29,278 bases of DNA. It comes from Ramicandelaber brevisporus. Its lineage: Eukaryota; Kickxellomycota; Ramicandelaberales; Ramicandelaberaceae. Location: assembly GCA_025201865.1 (NCBI GenBank), contig MU602756.1, forward strand, positions 1-29,278, read 5' to 3'. Of this stretch, positions 7,254-15,486 are shown piece after piece. The notes beneath the pieces are model-generated. The model had not been told where the DNA came from, made no database searches, and saw only the letters and a program-made list of their open reading frames with translations. Made by a program: the position numbers and the translations under genes. How positions within the stretch are numbered: the first letter of the stretch is position 1; each line of letters begins with the position of its first letter.

Positions 7254-9212
7254 ATGAAACACTCTCGCTTGATCGTGCCGCTCCTTGTGCTGGCGTCGCT
7301 CGCTGCAACCTCGGTCGCCGCAGACAAGGCTGCCAGCGACGACCTCCCTGACATTGTCTCGCCAAATCTCAACAAGCTCGGCCAGCCGCAAGCTGCAGGT
7401 GGTGCTGGCAATGACGCGGTCGAACAGGCCGTTCTTGACACCGAAAAGCTCCTCCAAGACGACAGTCAAAGCGTAATCTACCCAGCGATCGTCAAGGAGG
7501 TTCTCAGCGAGAATGCTGCCGCTGGCAAGCCACACCGCCAGGGCCAGCGCCCGCAGTTTGTCCCGACGTCCAATGTCGATGGCGTGTTCGTCGAGCAGTT
7601 CACGGATGACTGGCTTGACCGCTGGGTGCTGAGCAAAGCACAGGCGCCTCCAGAAGACCCGACCGAGCGACGCGCTCTTGTCAACAAGTACAAGGGCAAG
7701 TGGGCCGTCGAGCCAGCATGGTCTCTTCCTGGTCTGTTGGGCGACAAGGGCCTTGTTGTCAAGTCTGCCAAGCGGTTCAGCGCCATCTCTGCCCCATTCA
7801 AGGAGACGCTTGACAACACCGGCAAGACTCTCGTCGTTCAGTACGAGGTCAAGCTCCAGAACGGCCTCGACTGCGGTGGCGCTTACCTGAAGCTGGTTTC
7901 TCAGCCTGATAATCTGGAAAGCCCGGCTGATTTGGCCCTTGATCAGTTCAGCGACAAGACGCCATACACCATCATGTTTGGTCCAGACAAGTGTGTCCAC
8001 AACAAGATTCACTTCATCTTCCGCCACAAGAACCCGCGCACTGGCGAATTCGAGGAGAAGCACCTCAAGGTTTCGCCAATGGCCATTCTCACTCGCCTGT
8101 CCAACCTGTACACTCTCATTGTTCGCCCTGATAACTCGTTTGAGATTCTGATCAACATGGAGCAGGTTGCCAACGGCACTCTCCATGACAGCTTTGAGCC
8201 ATCCGTCAACCCACCAAAGGAGATTGATGATCCAAAGGACAAGAAGCCACTCGACTGGGTCGATGCTGCCAAGATTCCAGATCCAACTGCTGTCAAGCCT
8301 GCTGACTGGGACGAGACCGCTCCATACGAGATTCCCGATACTGATGCCAAGATGCCAGAGGACTGGCTGGAGAACGAGCCTGAGGAGGTTGACGACCCAG
8401 CTGCCGCCAAGCCAGCTGACTGGGATGACGAGGAAGACGGCGACTGGACCGCTCCAAAGGTTGCTAACCCGAAGTGCAAGGATGTCTCCGGCTGCGGCAA
8501 GTGGACTCCACCAACGAAGCTGAACCCAGAGTACAAGGGCAAGTGGGTCGCGCCTCTGATCGCCAACCCAGCCTATGTTGGCCCATGGTCTCCACGCAAG
8601 ATTCCAAACCCCGACTACTTTGAGGACAAGCACCCATCGCACTTTACCAAGATTGGCGCCGTTGGCTTCGAGCTGTGGACCATCCAGGACCAGATTATGT
8701 TTGACAACCTCTACATTGGTCACTCTGAGGAAGCTGCCCGCCAGTTTGCCAAGGATTCATGGGCTATGAAGTACGCCGTTGAGCTCGAAGCCGAGAAGGA
8801 GATGGCTGCCGACGAGATCCAGTTCCCACCACCACCGCCACTGTGGCGTCTCCCAGCCTGGATCGGATACCACCGCATGCTCGCCATCCACTACATCCCG
8901 CGCTTCCTCAAGCACCTCCGCAAGGCTCCAATTGAGGCTGTGACAAAGTACCCAACCACCTCGGGCTTCACCGTCCTGATCTTCCTCATCACGATTACAT
9001 CTGTCAGCAACTTCCTCCAGCTCATCATCAACATTGTCCTCGGCCGTCGTCCTGGTGCCGTTTCCCCGAAGCCATCTGAGGGTGCATCTGATGCCTCTGT
9101 TGCTACTGCCTCAACTGATTCTGCCGATGGTGCATCCACTGCTGTTCAGGCCAATGCCTCGTCTGCTGAAGGCTTGACCCAGCGTGCTGCTGCTGCCACT
9201 ACTTCTGAGTAA
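7254..9212 (+). CDS. cnx1: Calnexin, membrane-bound ER lectin chaperone
   Basis: A 652-residue protein that binds monoglucosylated N-glycans on folding glycoproteins in the ER. A signal peptide covers residues 1-23 ([15 protein letters not shown]). The globular lectin domain carries family signature 1 ([10 protein letters not shown], Cys207) and signature 2 (IMFGPDKC, Cys247), the likely disulfide pair. The P-domain follows with repeat 1 type units ([28 protein letters not shown]) and repeat 2 type units ([46 protein letters not shown]). One membrane helix lies at about 570-598 ([18 protein letters not shown]). The cytosolic tail is about 50 residues, Ala/Ser/Thr-rich, without a C-terminal di-lysine or basic retrieval signal. 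Codon use is strongly C-ending, as in a highly expressed gene, and this creates a long antisense shadow frame. Confidence 0.97.
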   Translation: MKHSRLIVPLLVLASLAATSVAADKAASDDLPDIVSPNLNKLGQPQAAGGAGNDAVEQAVLDTEKLLQDDSQSVIYPAIVKEVLSENAAAGKPHRQGQRPQFVPTSNVDGVFVEQFTDDWLDRWVLSKAQAPPEDPTERRALVNKYKGKWAVEPAWSLPGLLGDKGLVVKSAKRFSAISAPFKETLDNTGKTLVVQYEVKLQNGLDCGGAYLKLVSQPDNLESPADLALDQFSDKTPYTIMFGPDKCVHNKIHFIFRHKNPRTGEFEEKHLKVSPMAILTRLSNLYTLIVRPDNSFEILINMEQVANGTLHDSFEPSVNPPKEIDDPKDKKPLDWVDAAKIPDPTAVKPADWDETAPYEIPDTDAKMPEDWLENEPEEVDDPAAAKPADWDDEEDGDWTAPKVANPKCKDVSGCGKWTPPTKLNPEYKGKWVAPLIANPAYVGPWSPRKIPNPDYFEDKHPSHFTKIGAVGFELWTIQDQIMFDNLYIGHSEEAARQFAKDSWAMKYAVELEAEKEMAADEIQFPPPPPLWRLPAWIGYHRMLAIHYIPRFLKHLRKAPIEAVTKYPTTSGFTVLIFLITITSVSNFLQLIINIVLGRRPGAVSPKPSEGASDASVATASTDSADGASTAVQANASSAEGLTQRAAAATTSE

Positions 9213-9344
9213 TTTAAAACTGCTTTTTCTCAGCAAATTTTGTTTTTTTAATTATAATATTTGTTTCAAATTGGGCAAAAGGAAGAGGGGATTAGTATTA
9301 ATATTATTATAAAAAAAACGGAGTATCTTAACTAAGACATCCAA

Positions 9345-10937
9345 CTAACTAAAAAACATCATTCTTAAATCAGGAAAGCGTTCATAAATAGCCATTACGT
9401 CGATTTTCCTATACTGATGAAGGGTCAATTTCTCCAAACTCGTGAAAGCTGAAATAAAATCAATCAACTCCTCTACCGTTCCATTATAATCACGGAGACC
9501 GATTGCCAGGTGAGATAACGATGATGATGATGCTGCCTTTGATTTTGCTGATTTAGCCGAAGCCATTTTGCGTGCATATTCAGGAACATCAGGCGCCAGA
9601 TCCACATTGGCAATATACACTTTCCGTAGACGTGGTGCTGCTGTGACAATGAACTCTATGAGGCCAATAGTTATGCGACCTTTTTGGATTGAGATGTCTT
9701 GAATTCGTGAAGATACCAGGCTGTCATGTGCTGTTGTTGGAGAGGATGCAGCTGCTGGAGTATAAATGATGTTCATTGGTCCATTCAATATTAATTCATA
9801 AAGACGACAAAGCTTGGATTGAATGACTGCAAGATCCAGAGTGCCACCTTTGCTATTGTAAGTAAAAATCTGTAACTTGGGCAGGTTGTCAAGAGCAGCA
9901 GAGAGATCTTCTGATGTAAACTGACCACTTAAGCTGCTTTTAATAACATTGTGCCATTTGTGAGCAATAATGCGGGCAAGCTGCATTCCATTCTGTGGAG
10001 AGCATTGTCGCTGTACCACATCCAAGTGTAATCCCTCGAGAACAGGAAACGTGACTGGGTTCAATTCAATTTTATCACAACACATAGTCATGTGAATGGA
10101 TTTGAGATGTTGGTAGTGTGCTGTGGACAGCTGTAAAAATGGCAAGACTTCCTTAATAGCACACATATCAGCAGCAGGAGCACGTAGAATATGGTCAAAA
10201 TAATAAATTGAATTAACGGGGAGAATGCATGCCCAGTCACTATATCGAACACTGCCAAGTAAAACCTCATCATTATTTGTCGGCATCGCTGTCATGCTGA
10301 TAGAATGGCGATCAGTGTAACGGATGCTCCCCAAATTATGCCAACCCCACATCATTTCAGTAGTCGTAGCATAACGATTCTCCCAATCAAACAACTTGAC
10401 ATGTCCACTCAGTTCTGTATTGTTGATCCATTCAATCGCACGCTTCAAATCCTCGTGTTGAGCATCTTCATTCATATACAGCTTTACCCTATACAAATTG
10501 CGTAAGGTACTCAAGTATGAAAAGTCATATGGATCTCTTTTACCTCCCATACTAATGTTAACATACATGATGTTGGGTGCAACTTCACTAACATTGATAT
10601 CACTCGGAATCTCGTTGAGGTTTACCGAGCGAACCAAATGACCATAGCGCAGCCAAGCAGACTGTGGTATTTTATGCCCTTCAAAGTTGATGCTGATGAA
10701 ACGCCAAACTGAGCGCGAGAATATCTCATGAAACTCACTACTAATAAGGAGCAAGCGGACTGCTTCGTGTCTGTCGAAGAAGAAGGTCAAGTAGAACTTG
10801 AGATCAGACGGCAAATCAGCCCAGCGAAAGTGCAGTGGACGAGCACTGACAGCTGGGACAGCAAGTCTAGCGGCAGCGGCAGCAGCGGCAGCAGCAGCAG
10901 CGCGGCGTCGGCTGATTGCCTTGACCGACTTGGTCAT
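9345..10937 (-). CDS. F-box-like protein with leucine-rich-type C-terminal region
   Basis: Predicted 530-residue protein. The first ATG is at 10937-10935; the longer frame starts only at a TTG. The N-terminus is basic with a run of eleven Ala from gca/gcc triplets (RRRAAAAA, residues 11-23). At residues 40-80 the text ADLPSDLKFYLTFFFDRHEAV plus LLLISSEFHEIF plus WRFI resembles a degenerate F-box (LPxxL, then hydrophobic helices). The rest has scattered leucine-rich-type segments (LEKLTLHQY, LPKLQIFTY, LRKVYIANVDL) without a strict LRR period. F-box proteins are substrate adaptors of SCF ubiquitin ligases; this role is inferred. Base composition is visibly more AT-rich than calnexin next door, and codon use is unbiased. 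It is divergent from the rhomboid gene, 122 bp apart. Confidence 0.75.
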   Translation of the reverse strand: MTKSVKAISRRRAAAAAAAAAAARLAVPAVSARPLHFRWADLPSDLKFYLTFFFDRHEAVRLLLISSEFHEIFSRSVWRFISINFEGHKIPQSAWLRYGHLVRSVNLNEIPSDINVSEVAPNIMYVNISMGGKRDPYDFSYLSTLRNLYRVKLYMNEDAQHEDLKRAIEWINNTELSGHVKLFDWENRYATTTEMMWGWHNLGSIRYTDRHSISMTAMPTNNDEVLLGSVRYSDWACILPVNSIYYFDHILRAPAADMCAIKEVLPFLQLSTAHYQHLKSIHMTMCCDKIELNPVTFPVLEGLHLDVVQRQCSPQNGMQLARIIAHKWHNVIKSSLSGQFTSEDLSAALDNLPKLQIFTYNSKGGTLDLAVIQSKLCRLYELILNGPMNIIYTPAAASSPTTAHDSLVSSRIQDISIQKGRITIGLIEFIVTAAPRLRKVYIANVDLAPDVPEYARKMASAKSAKSKAASSSSLSHLAIGLRDYNGTVEELIDFISAFTSLEKLTLHQYRKIDVMAIYERFPDLRMMFFS

Positions 10938-11059
10938 AAGTGAGTGTGAAGAAATAGGCTGCAGATACAAACAAAATTCAGCTGGGAGTGGAGCAAAGTG
11001 GTGCGAGCTGGAGAAAAGGTTATTACCAAAGTTTCCTCCAAATTAGTTGCTTTTATAAC
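10938..11059. promoter_or_regulatory. Short bidirectional promoter, F-box-like / rhomboid
   Basis: Only 122 bp separate two divergent ATGs, so the genes almost certainly share promoter DNA. A ttttata motif sits at 11051-11057, directly in front of the rhomboid ATG, too close to act as a conventional TATA box for it. No other element was recognised. Confidence 0.4.
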
Positions 11060-12193
11060 ATGTTTGCGTCATCTACGTTGACGACGACACGTTCGCTGCT
11101 GCACCGCTTCCCAGCAGCGCGCCAGCTGATTACAAAGAGATCTCAGTCGACATACTCGTCCTCTTCACCAAGAACGCCACCCCTGTTGCGGCCAGCTCTG
11201 TTTGCCGCATCGGTTGCTGTTCTATCGTTTGGAATAGTCGAGTACCGCGAGCGACGCCGACGCCAAGAGTTAGAACAATCACGCGAGTACAATGGCAGAA
11301 ATGGATACAGCTATCGGGAGTTGATATCCGAGACAGTTGGAACACCTGGCGGCTGGATCAAATTCCGCATCTGGCGCGATGACCATGATGATGATGACGA
11401 TAATAATGACATTTACTCCACCCATGGCCGCTATCGTCACAATCATCGTCGAGATGCTTTACCCCAGCGATTAACATCAGCCGAAGTCTCGCGGAAAGCA
11501 CTGGAGATTGAGACAAGTTGGCCGCGATTCATTCCTGCTGAAATCAAACACTTGTACCTGCGCGGTTGGATCAAAGTAAAGACAATGTCACGATCTCAAC
11601 AAACCGCAGCCGGCATAATTGGACTGAATGCACTCGTGTTTTTGGCATGGAGAATTCCTCAGCTTAATGGAATCATGTATCGTCATTTTACTCACCATCC
11701 AATGTCTAACCAGAACTACACAATGCTGACATCTGGATTCTCACACATGGATTTGTGGCACTTTGGATTGAACATGATGGGTTTGTATTCGTTAACGACG
11801 GCATTGCAGCCAGAGATGGGACGCGATAAATTCCTGGCATTCTATCTGTCAGCCATTGCCGGTGCTGCGATGGGTGGACAATTGCACGCCGCATATTTGG
11901 TACGGAAGTCGATCCGAACTGGTATTCCCGCCACTGGAATCTTGCCTGGTCTGGGGGCATCAGGCGGTGTGTATGCATTGTTAACATGCACTGCAATTCA
12001 GTATCCAGATGCGTCAATTAGGCTGCTGTTCTTCCCATTCTTCCCGATCCCGATTGGAGCTGGTGTGGCTGGCTTGATTGCAATGGACACTATTGGATTG
12101 CTTAGTGGATGGAGACGATTTGGACACGCGACACATCTTGCGGGTGGATTCCTTGGTGCAGTTGGTCACAAATACTTGATCCAGCGGAGCTAG
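11060..12193 (+). CDS. PCP1: Mitochondrial rhomboid protease (PARL/Pcp1 family)
   Basis: A 377-residue intramembrane serine protease of the inner mitochondrial membrane. The first real ATG at 11060 yields a presequence-like N-terminus (MFASSTLTTTRSLLHRFPAA); the longer frame begins at GTG. A first hydrophobic helix (LLRPALFAASVAVLSFGIV) is followed by a matrix or loop region with an unusual acidic and His/Arg-rich insert (DDHDDDDDNND). The rhomboid core contains SGFSHMDLWHFGLNMMG (conserved His and Asn), the catalytic motif GASGG with Ser301, and GHATHLAGGFLG with catalytic His359. LIAMDTIGLLSGW just before the His motif is typical of PARL/Pcp1. Known family roles are processing of dynamin-like Mgm1 and PINK1-type substrates; the substrate here is inferred. 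It is convergent with the arrestin gene. Confidence 0.95.
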   Translation: MFASSTLTTTRSLLHRFPAARQLITKRSQSTYSSSSPRTPPLLRPALFAASVAVLSFGIVEYRERRRRQELEQSREYNGRNGYSYRELISETVGTPGGWIKFRIWRDDHDDDDDNNDIYSTHGRYRHNHRRDALPQRLTSAEVSRKALEIETSWPRFIPAEIKHLYLRGWIKVKTMSRSQQTAAGIIGLNALVFLAWRIPQLNGIMYRHFTHHPMSNQNYTMLTSGFSHMDLWHFGLNMMGLYSLTTALQPEMGRDKFLAFYLSAIAGAAMGGQLHAAYLVRKSIRTGIPATGILPGLGASGGVYALLTCTAIQYPDASIRLLFFPFFPIPIGAGVAGLIAMDTIGLLSGWRRFGHATHLAGGFLGAVGHKYLIQRS

Positions 12194-12267
12194 ATGGTGT
12201 CTATCAGAAGTCTCATTTAACATTAATCTATTTATATGAATGTTTATATTGTATGAGTTTATTTATT

Positions 12268-14112
12268 TTAACTATAGCGCGGTAATTCTTCCCCATCAAC
12301 TTGGTCGAACCCATCGAGCAAAACGTCGCATCCAACGGTAGGTGCACCGTACACACGGACAGGAAAGGTAACTGTAGTCGACTCAAGACCAGCTTGACGA
12401 CCATGCTTTGCATATTCGGCATCGCTTGGGGCAATTCTGATAATAACCTTGAGAAAATGCACAACAGAGAACATGGATCCAGTCACACTAAACCCAACAC
12501 CGCGGAATATAGGCGGCATCAGCAGTTGCATCTGAGCACGGTTCATTAGCCCAGGAGATGAAGCCAAGTGCTTAATTGGCACTACAGACTTGACTTGATC
12601 TTGGCGCTGCTGATTTTGCTGTTGCTGCTGTTGCTGTTGCTGCTGCGAAGCTTGATATCGATGCTGACTGGCAGTCCATGATGTCTTTGTCACAATCTTC
12701 GGGGCCAGTGTCAGACAGCAGCCGGATGTTGCCTTGATTTGCTGGAGAAGTAAGACCTCGCATGAATAGATTTGACAGCGAAGAGGGTGACCGTTATCGG
12801 GAAGCACATCGACCGTGACATCAATGGCCGAATCGGGCACCAAGTTACGAGTGCATGAGGCTGTGACGATGAATCTGCAGCGGTAAATGTCATGATACAT
12901 GTCAAGAATGTTGCTGCTAGGCTCCCAGAGTCGATCAACATGCAGTGACATCATTGAGCGCAACCGATCGTGACCATGCTCGTACGGTGGATGCACAAGC
13001 ACAGCCTTAGATTCCAATAGTTGAGTTGATACCGCTGTAGTTGCAGTAACATGAAGATAGTAAGCCACAGAGCCTTGAATTGTGTGCGTTGTGTGTGGTA
13101 AATCTGTGGGCAGCGTAAACTCAAACACAAACACATGTCGACCCGATGTCAATCGATGGAATGAATCACGATGACCATGGTTGCCCAACGTTCGACTGGC
13201 CGAGTACAAGCAGCGCGTTGTCTTGTCTGCCACATGGGTTGGCGCTGGCTGTGATGGCACAGTTGCATCAGCTGATTCGACAGAGGTGGTTGCCCAGGCT
13301 ACGGTTTCACTGCATGTCAGTACCACGCGCAGAGCTTGCAACGCCAAGAACGTTCCACCGCTACCGTCAGAGTGCACATTGACTTCCACGCATCCTCGCA
13401 TCGTTTCGCCGACTCTCCCAACACTCACATCCGCAAACCCAACGGTAAACTGAGGCTGCTGTGTCACAATGTCGCCTATACTGCGACCACCGCCATGACT
13501 AACATTGCGCGTCATCGACGTTGTTGCAGTTGAGACCGGCGACGTTGACGAGATGATCGATGGCGATGGCGATGATGTCCATAGATTCTTGAAAAGAGTG
13601 GCCATGAGCGAAGCAGGCGATATTGGTGGCGATAAAGCAGCGTAGTCGGCACTATTTACCCGAATTAATGAATGAGATGTCGATGCAGTCACTTGCTGCG
13701 GGTGTTGGTGCTGGTGTTGTTGTTGCTGCTGCTGCGATTGGCTGGTGAAGTCATCTACCGCAGCACTTGAAGTCATGACATATCCGCCGGTGCGAAAGAT
13801 TTGGCCGTGTTCTTGACCATATTCGATCAGACACAGATCCGGGTCCCGATGTTGCAATTCAGCATGCGATGAGTCAGCGCCACGCTGTTCGAGGAAATAT
13901 GGAGGAGGTGGCTTGCAGCCGTGGCTGCAGCAACAATACTGGGAGGAGTGGGTTGACTTGACGTGATCGCCATTAGTGTGGGATGCTGGGATCAGCACAC
14001 CACAGTGAAACGCGGGTGGAGGAGGCACGCCTGTTTCCAGACACTCTTGGTAGTCGTGAAGCTGGTCGGCTGTTGGCAGCATGGATACCATCTTGCTTGT
14101 AGTTGCCCTCAT
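12268..14112 (-). CDS. Alpha-arrestin-related trafficking adaptor
   Basis: A 614-residue protein from the first ATG at 14112; the frame extends to 14196 only from a GTG through AT-rich leader text. A long polar N-terminus contains a PPPY motif (PPxY, residues 69-72 in KPPPPYF), the standard docking site for WW domains of Rsp5/NEDD4-type ubiquitin ligases. It also has Gln/His-rich stretches and a Ser/Thr-rich region. The arrestin N-type domain begins near residue 222 (FTVGFADVSVGRVGETMRG) and contains the diagnostic HVFVFEFTLPTDLP and QGSVAYYLHVTA. A second arrestin-like domain follows (YRCRFIVTASCTRNLVPDS onward) with an inserted polyQ tract at 12609-12645. Such proteins direct ubiquitination and endocytosis of plasma-membrane transporters; the Ldb19/Art1 type is a possible subgroup. 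The C-terminus is AYEY-poor and short. It is convergent with the rhomboid gene, about 70 bp apart. Confidence 0.82.
   Translation of the reverse strand: MRATTSKMVSMLPTADQLHDYQECLETGVPPPPAFHCGVLIPASHTNGDHVKSTHSSQYCCCSHGCKPPPPYFLEQRGADSSHAELQHRDPDLCLIEYGQEHGQIFRTGGYVMTSSAAVDDFTSQSQQQQQQHQHQHPQQVTASTSHSLIRVNSADYAALSPPISPASLMATLFKNLWTSSPSPSIISSTSPVSTATTSMTRNVSHGGGRSIGDIVTQQPQFTVGFADVSVGRVGETMRGCVEVNVHSDGSGGTFLALQALRVVLTCSETVAWATTSVESADATVPSQPAPTHVADKTTRCLYSASRTLGNHGHRDSFHRLTSGRHVFVFEFTLPTDLPHTTHTIQGSVAYYLHVTATTAVSTQLLESKAVLVHPPYEHGHDRLRSMMSLHVDRLWEPSSNILDMYHDIYRCRFIVTASCTRNLVPDSAIDVTVDVLPDNGHPLRCQIYSCEVLLLQQIKATSGCCLTLAPKIVTKTSWTASQHRYQASQQQQQQQQQQNQQRQDQVKSVVPIKHLASSPGLMNRAQMQLLMPPIFRGVGFSVTGSMFSVVHFLKVIIRIAPSDAEYAKHGRQAGLESTTVTFPVRVYGAPTVGCDVLLDGFDQVDGEELPRYS
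12609..12645 (-). repeat. CAG/CAA repeat encoding polyglutamine in the arrestin
   Basis: Triplets ctg/ttg on the plus strand give about ten consecutive Gln inside the second arrestin-like domain, followed by a shorter Gln/Arg stretch. It is likely a loop insertion. A second Gln/His run lies at about 13690-13735 in the N-terminal region of the same protein. Confidence 0.85.
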
Positions 14113-14995
14113 GGTTGCGTCAAAATGGGCTATTATTGTTGTTTTTTTTGGTACGTTTTGGGTAATTGTAATTGTAATTGATGGCTGACAGCGCACGAGT
14201 CGAGTGCTTTTTTGTTATTGATGATGTAAGAAAAGGGCAAGAATGTAAGAAGGTAGCAATAACAGCAACAAAAAGAAAAACGAGAACGGAGATAGTCACA
14301 ATGTGAGGGGACTGTGCACAACCTATCAATAAAGAAGGTAGCCGAAAGGTCGCGAATATGATTTGATCAATATGATTTGATATTTGATATTTTCTGCGGC
14401 GTTCCTTGAATGATTTAGTAAGCTGGCAAAAGCAATCGAAATGAAGCGAAGCTAACAGAAACAGACACAGAAACAGAAACAAAAGCAAAACAGAAAACTA
14501 AAAATAAAGGGAATTCCAGCGACAGCGTTGATCAGGCAGCTTCAACAGTGAGCATCCTTCGGGGGGCACCTGTCATTCTCAGCTGACATTTATTTATTCG
14601 CAAAAAGCCTCCCCCACTGTTCGCGATCAAATGAACACACAACTGTGGGTGCGTGCGCGTGTGTGTACCTGAGACAGACTTGCCAAGCCTGAAATTGCTA
14701 CATGCCAAGTCTAAATCCACTACATGGCATGAGTACAGGAACACGGGTCAAGCAAATGCGCCTATGTCCGCTGAGATAGAAGCGGAATATTCGTGTGTGG
14801 AATATTGCGATGTGGAGACACTAGCACAGTCGCAGTTCTAATCATCTACCGAAGAACATTCCCGGATAAATTCAGTGCACTCAAGTCCAATGAAACATTC
14901 ATCATCGTGCCCCATCGTCAGCATCAGCATCAGCATCAGCATCTTTATTCATATTTTTCACTTTTTAGTTTAATAGAAAGCCTACTTTGTTTAAA
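14113..14995. other. Long gene-free stretch between arrestin and MIC12-like genes
   Basis: About 880 bp. It is AT-rich near the arrestin start (poly-T and attgtaattg at 14138-14180), with AACAG repeats (cagaaacagaaac, about 14455-14500), a GT-rich run (14655-14668) and CATCAG repeats (14921-14943). Frames on both strands are short, low complexity and have no recognisable motif. I found no tRNA-like A/B boxes with pairing arms. It probably carries the arrestin promoter and leader plus the MIC12-like 3' end; other content is unknown. Confidence 0.5.
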
Positions 14996-15355
14996 TTAGG
15001 ATCTGGATGATGAAGATGTTGAAACGCGCATATTGGCGAGATCAATATCAATACTCAGCAATGCATCAACCGCTTTCTTCACACCATCGTTCCAGTTACC
15101 ACGAGCCGTCGGCAATACATTGTCGTTCATGTTGGCACGTGCAGCCGTCAGACGCTCCAGTAATGCTGGTTCGGCGCTGCGAACAAGTTCCGGAAGCTCG
15201 GCAGCGTGCACTTTTGAGGTCTCGAGCCACTGCTTGGCCTGCTCGAGGCGCAACCGTGCATACGACGTGTCGTTGGCGATCTGTGTCCGTGCATAGTGCG
15301 TAGCAGCGGCAGCGGCAATCGCTCCAGCAACAAACGGAACAAGTGTGTTGGACAT
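14996..15355 (-). CDS. MIC12: MIC12-like MICOS subunit (small mitochondrial inner-membrane protein)
   Basis: A 119-residue protein with a true ATG (15355-15353). The N-terminus holds one hydrophobic, Ala-rich helix (VPFVAGAIAAAAATHYA), followed by an amphipathic charged region (ARLRLEQAKQWLETSK). The C-terminal block RGNWNDGVKKAVDALLSID matches the pattern of fungal Mic12/Aim5, in which a conserved xxWNxxVxxAVxxLxxxD segment ends the protein. The short length, single N-terminal helix and this block are the basis of the call; it is not a strict signature. MIC12 is part of the MICOS complex at cristae junctions and is known chiefly in fungi. It is divergent from the RD-repeat gene, 131 bp apart. 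Confidence 0.55.
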   Translation of the reverse strand: MSNTLVPFVAGAIAAAAATHYARTQIANDTSYARLRLEQAKQWLETSKVHAAELPELVRSAEPALLERLTAARANMNDNVLPTARGNWNDGVKKAVDALLSIDIDLANMRVSTSSSSRS

Positions 15356-15486
15356 CGTTCAAAAGTTGGTCGAGATTTTTTTTTATTATTCTTGTCGCTT
15401 GTTGTCGCTTGTTGCTTGTTGTTGCTTGTTGTTGCTTGTTGCTTGTTTGCCAAAGCGACCACTTTCGATCCATCGACAACAAAACA
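15356..15486. promoter_or_regulatory. Short bidirectional promoter with TTGTTGC repeats
   Basis: 131 bp between divergent ATGs. It contains a T-run (15377-15385) and an irregular repeat of cttgttgttg/cttgttgtcg units (about 15393-15450), an (A/G)CAA-type tract read on the minus strand. Both genes must initiate here. Confidence 0.45.

Noticed and set aside
7212-8723. 503-residue open frame antisense to calnexin
   Set aside because: It lies opposite a certain gene with strong third-position C/G bias, which removes stops in the antisense frame. Its translation is Val/Leu/Trp-rich with no motif.
14120-14488. 122-residue minus-strand frame upstream of the arrestin
   Set aside because: AT-rich sequence with hydrophobic runs from poly-T/C text and a Tyr/Asn/Lys repeat end. 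It overlaps the likely arrestin leader.
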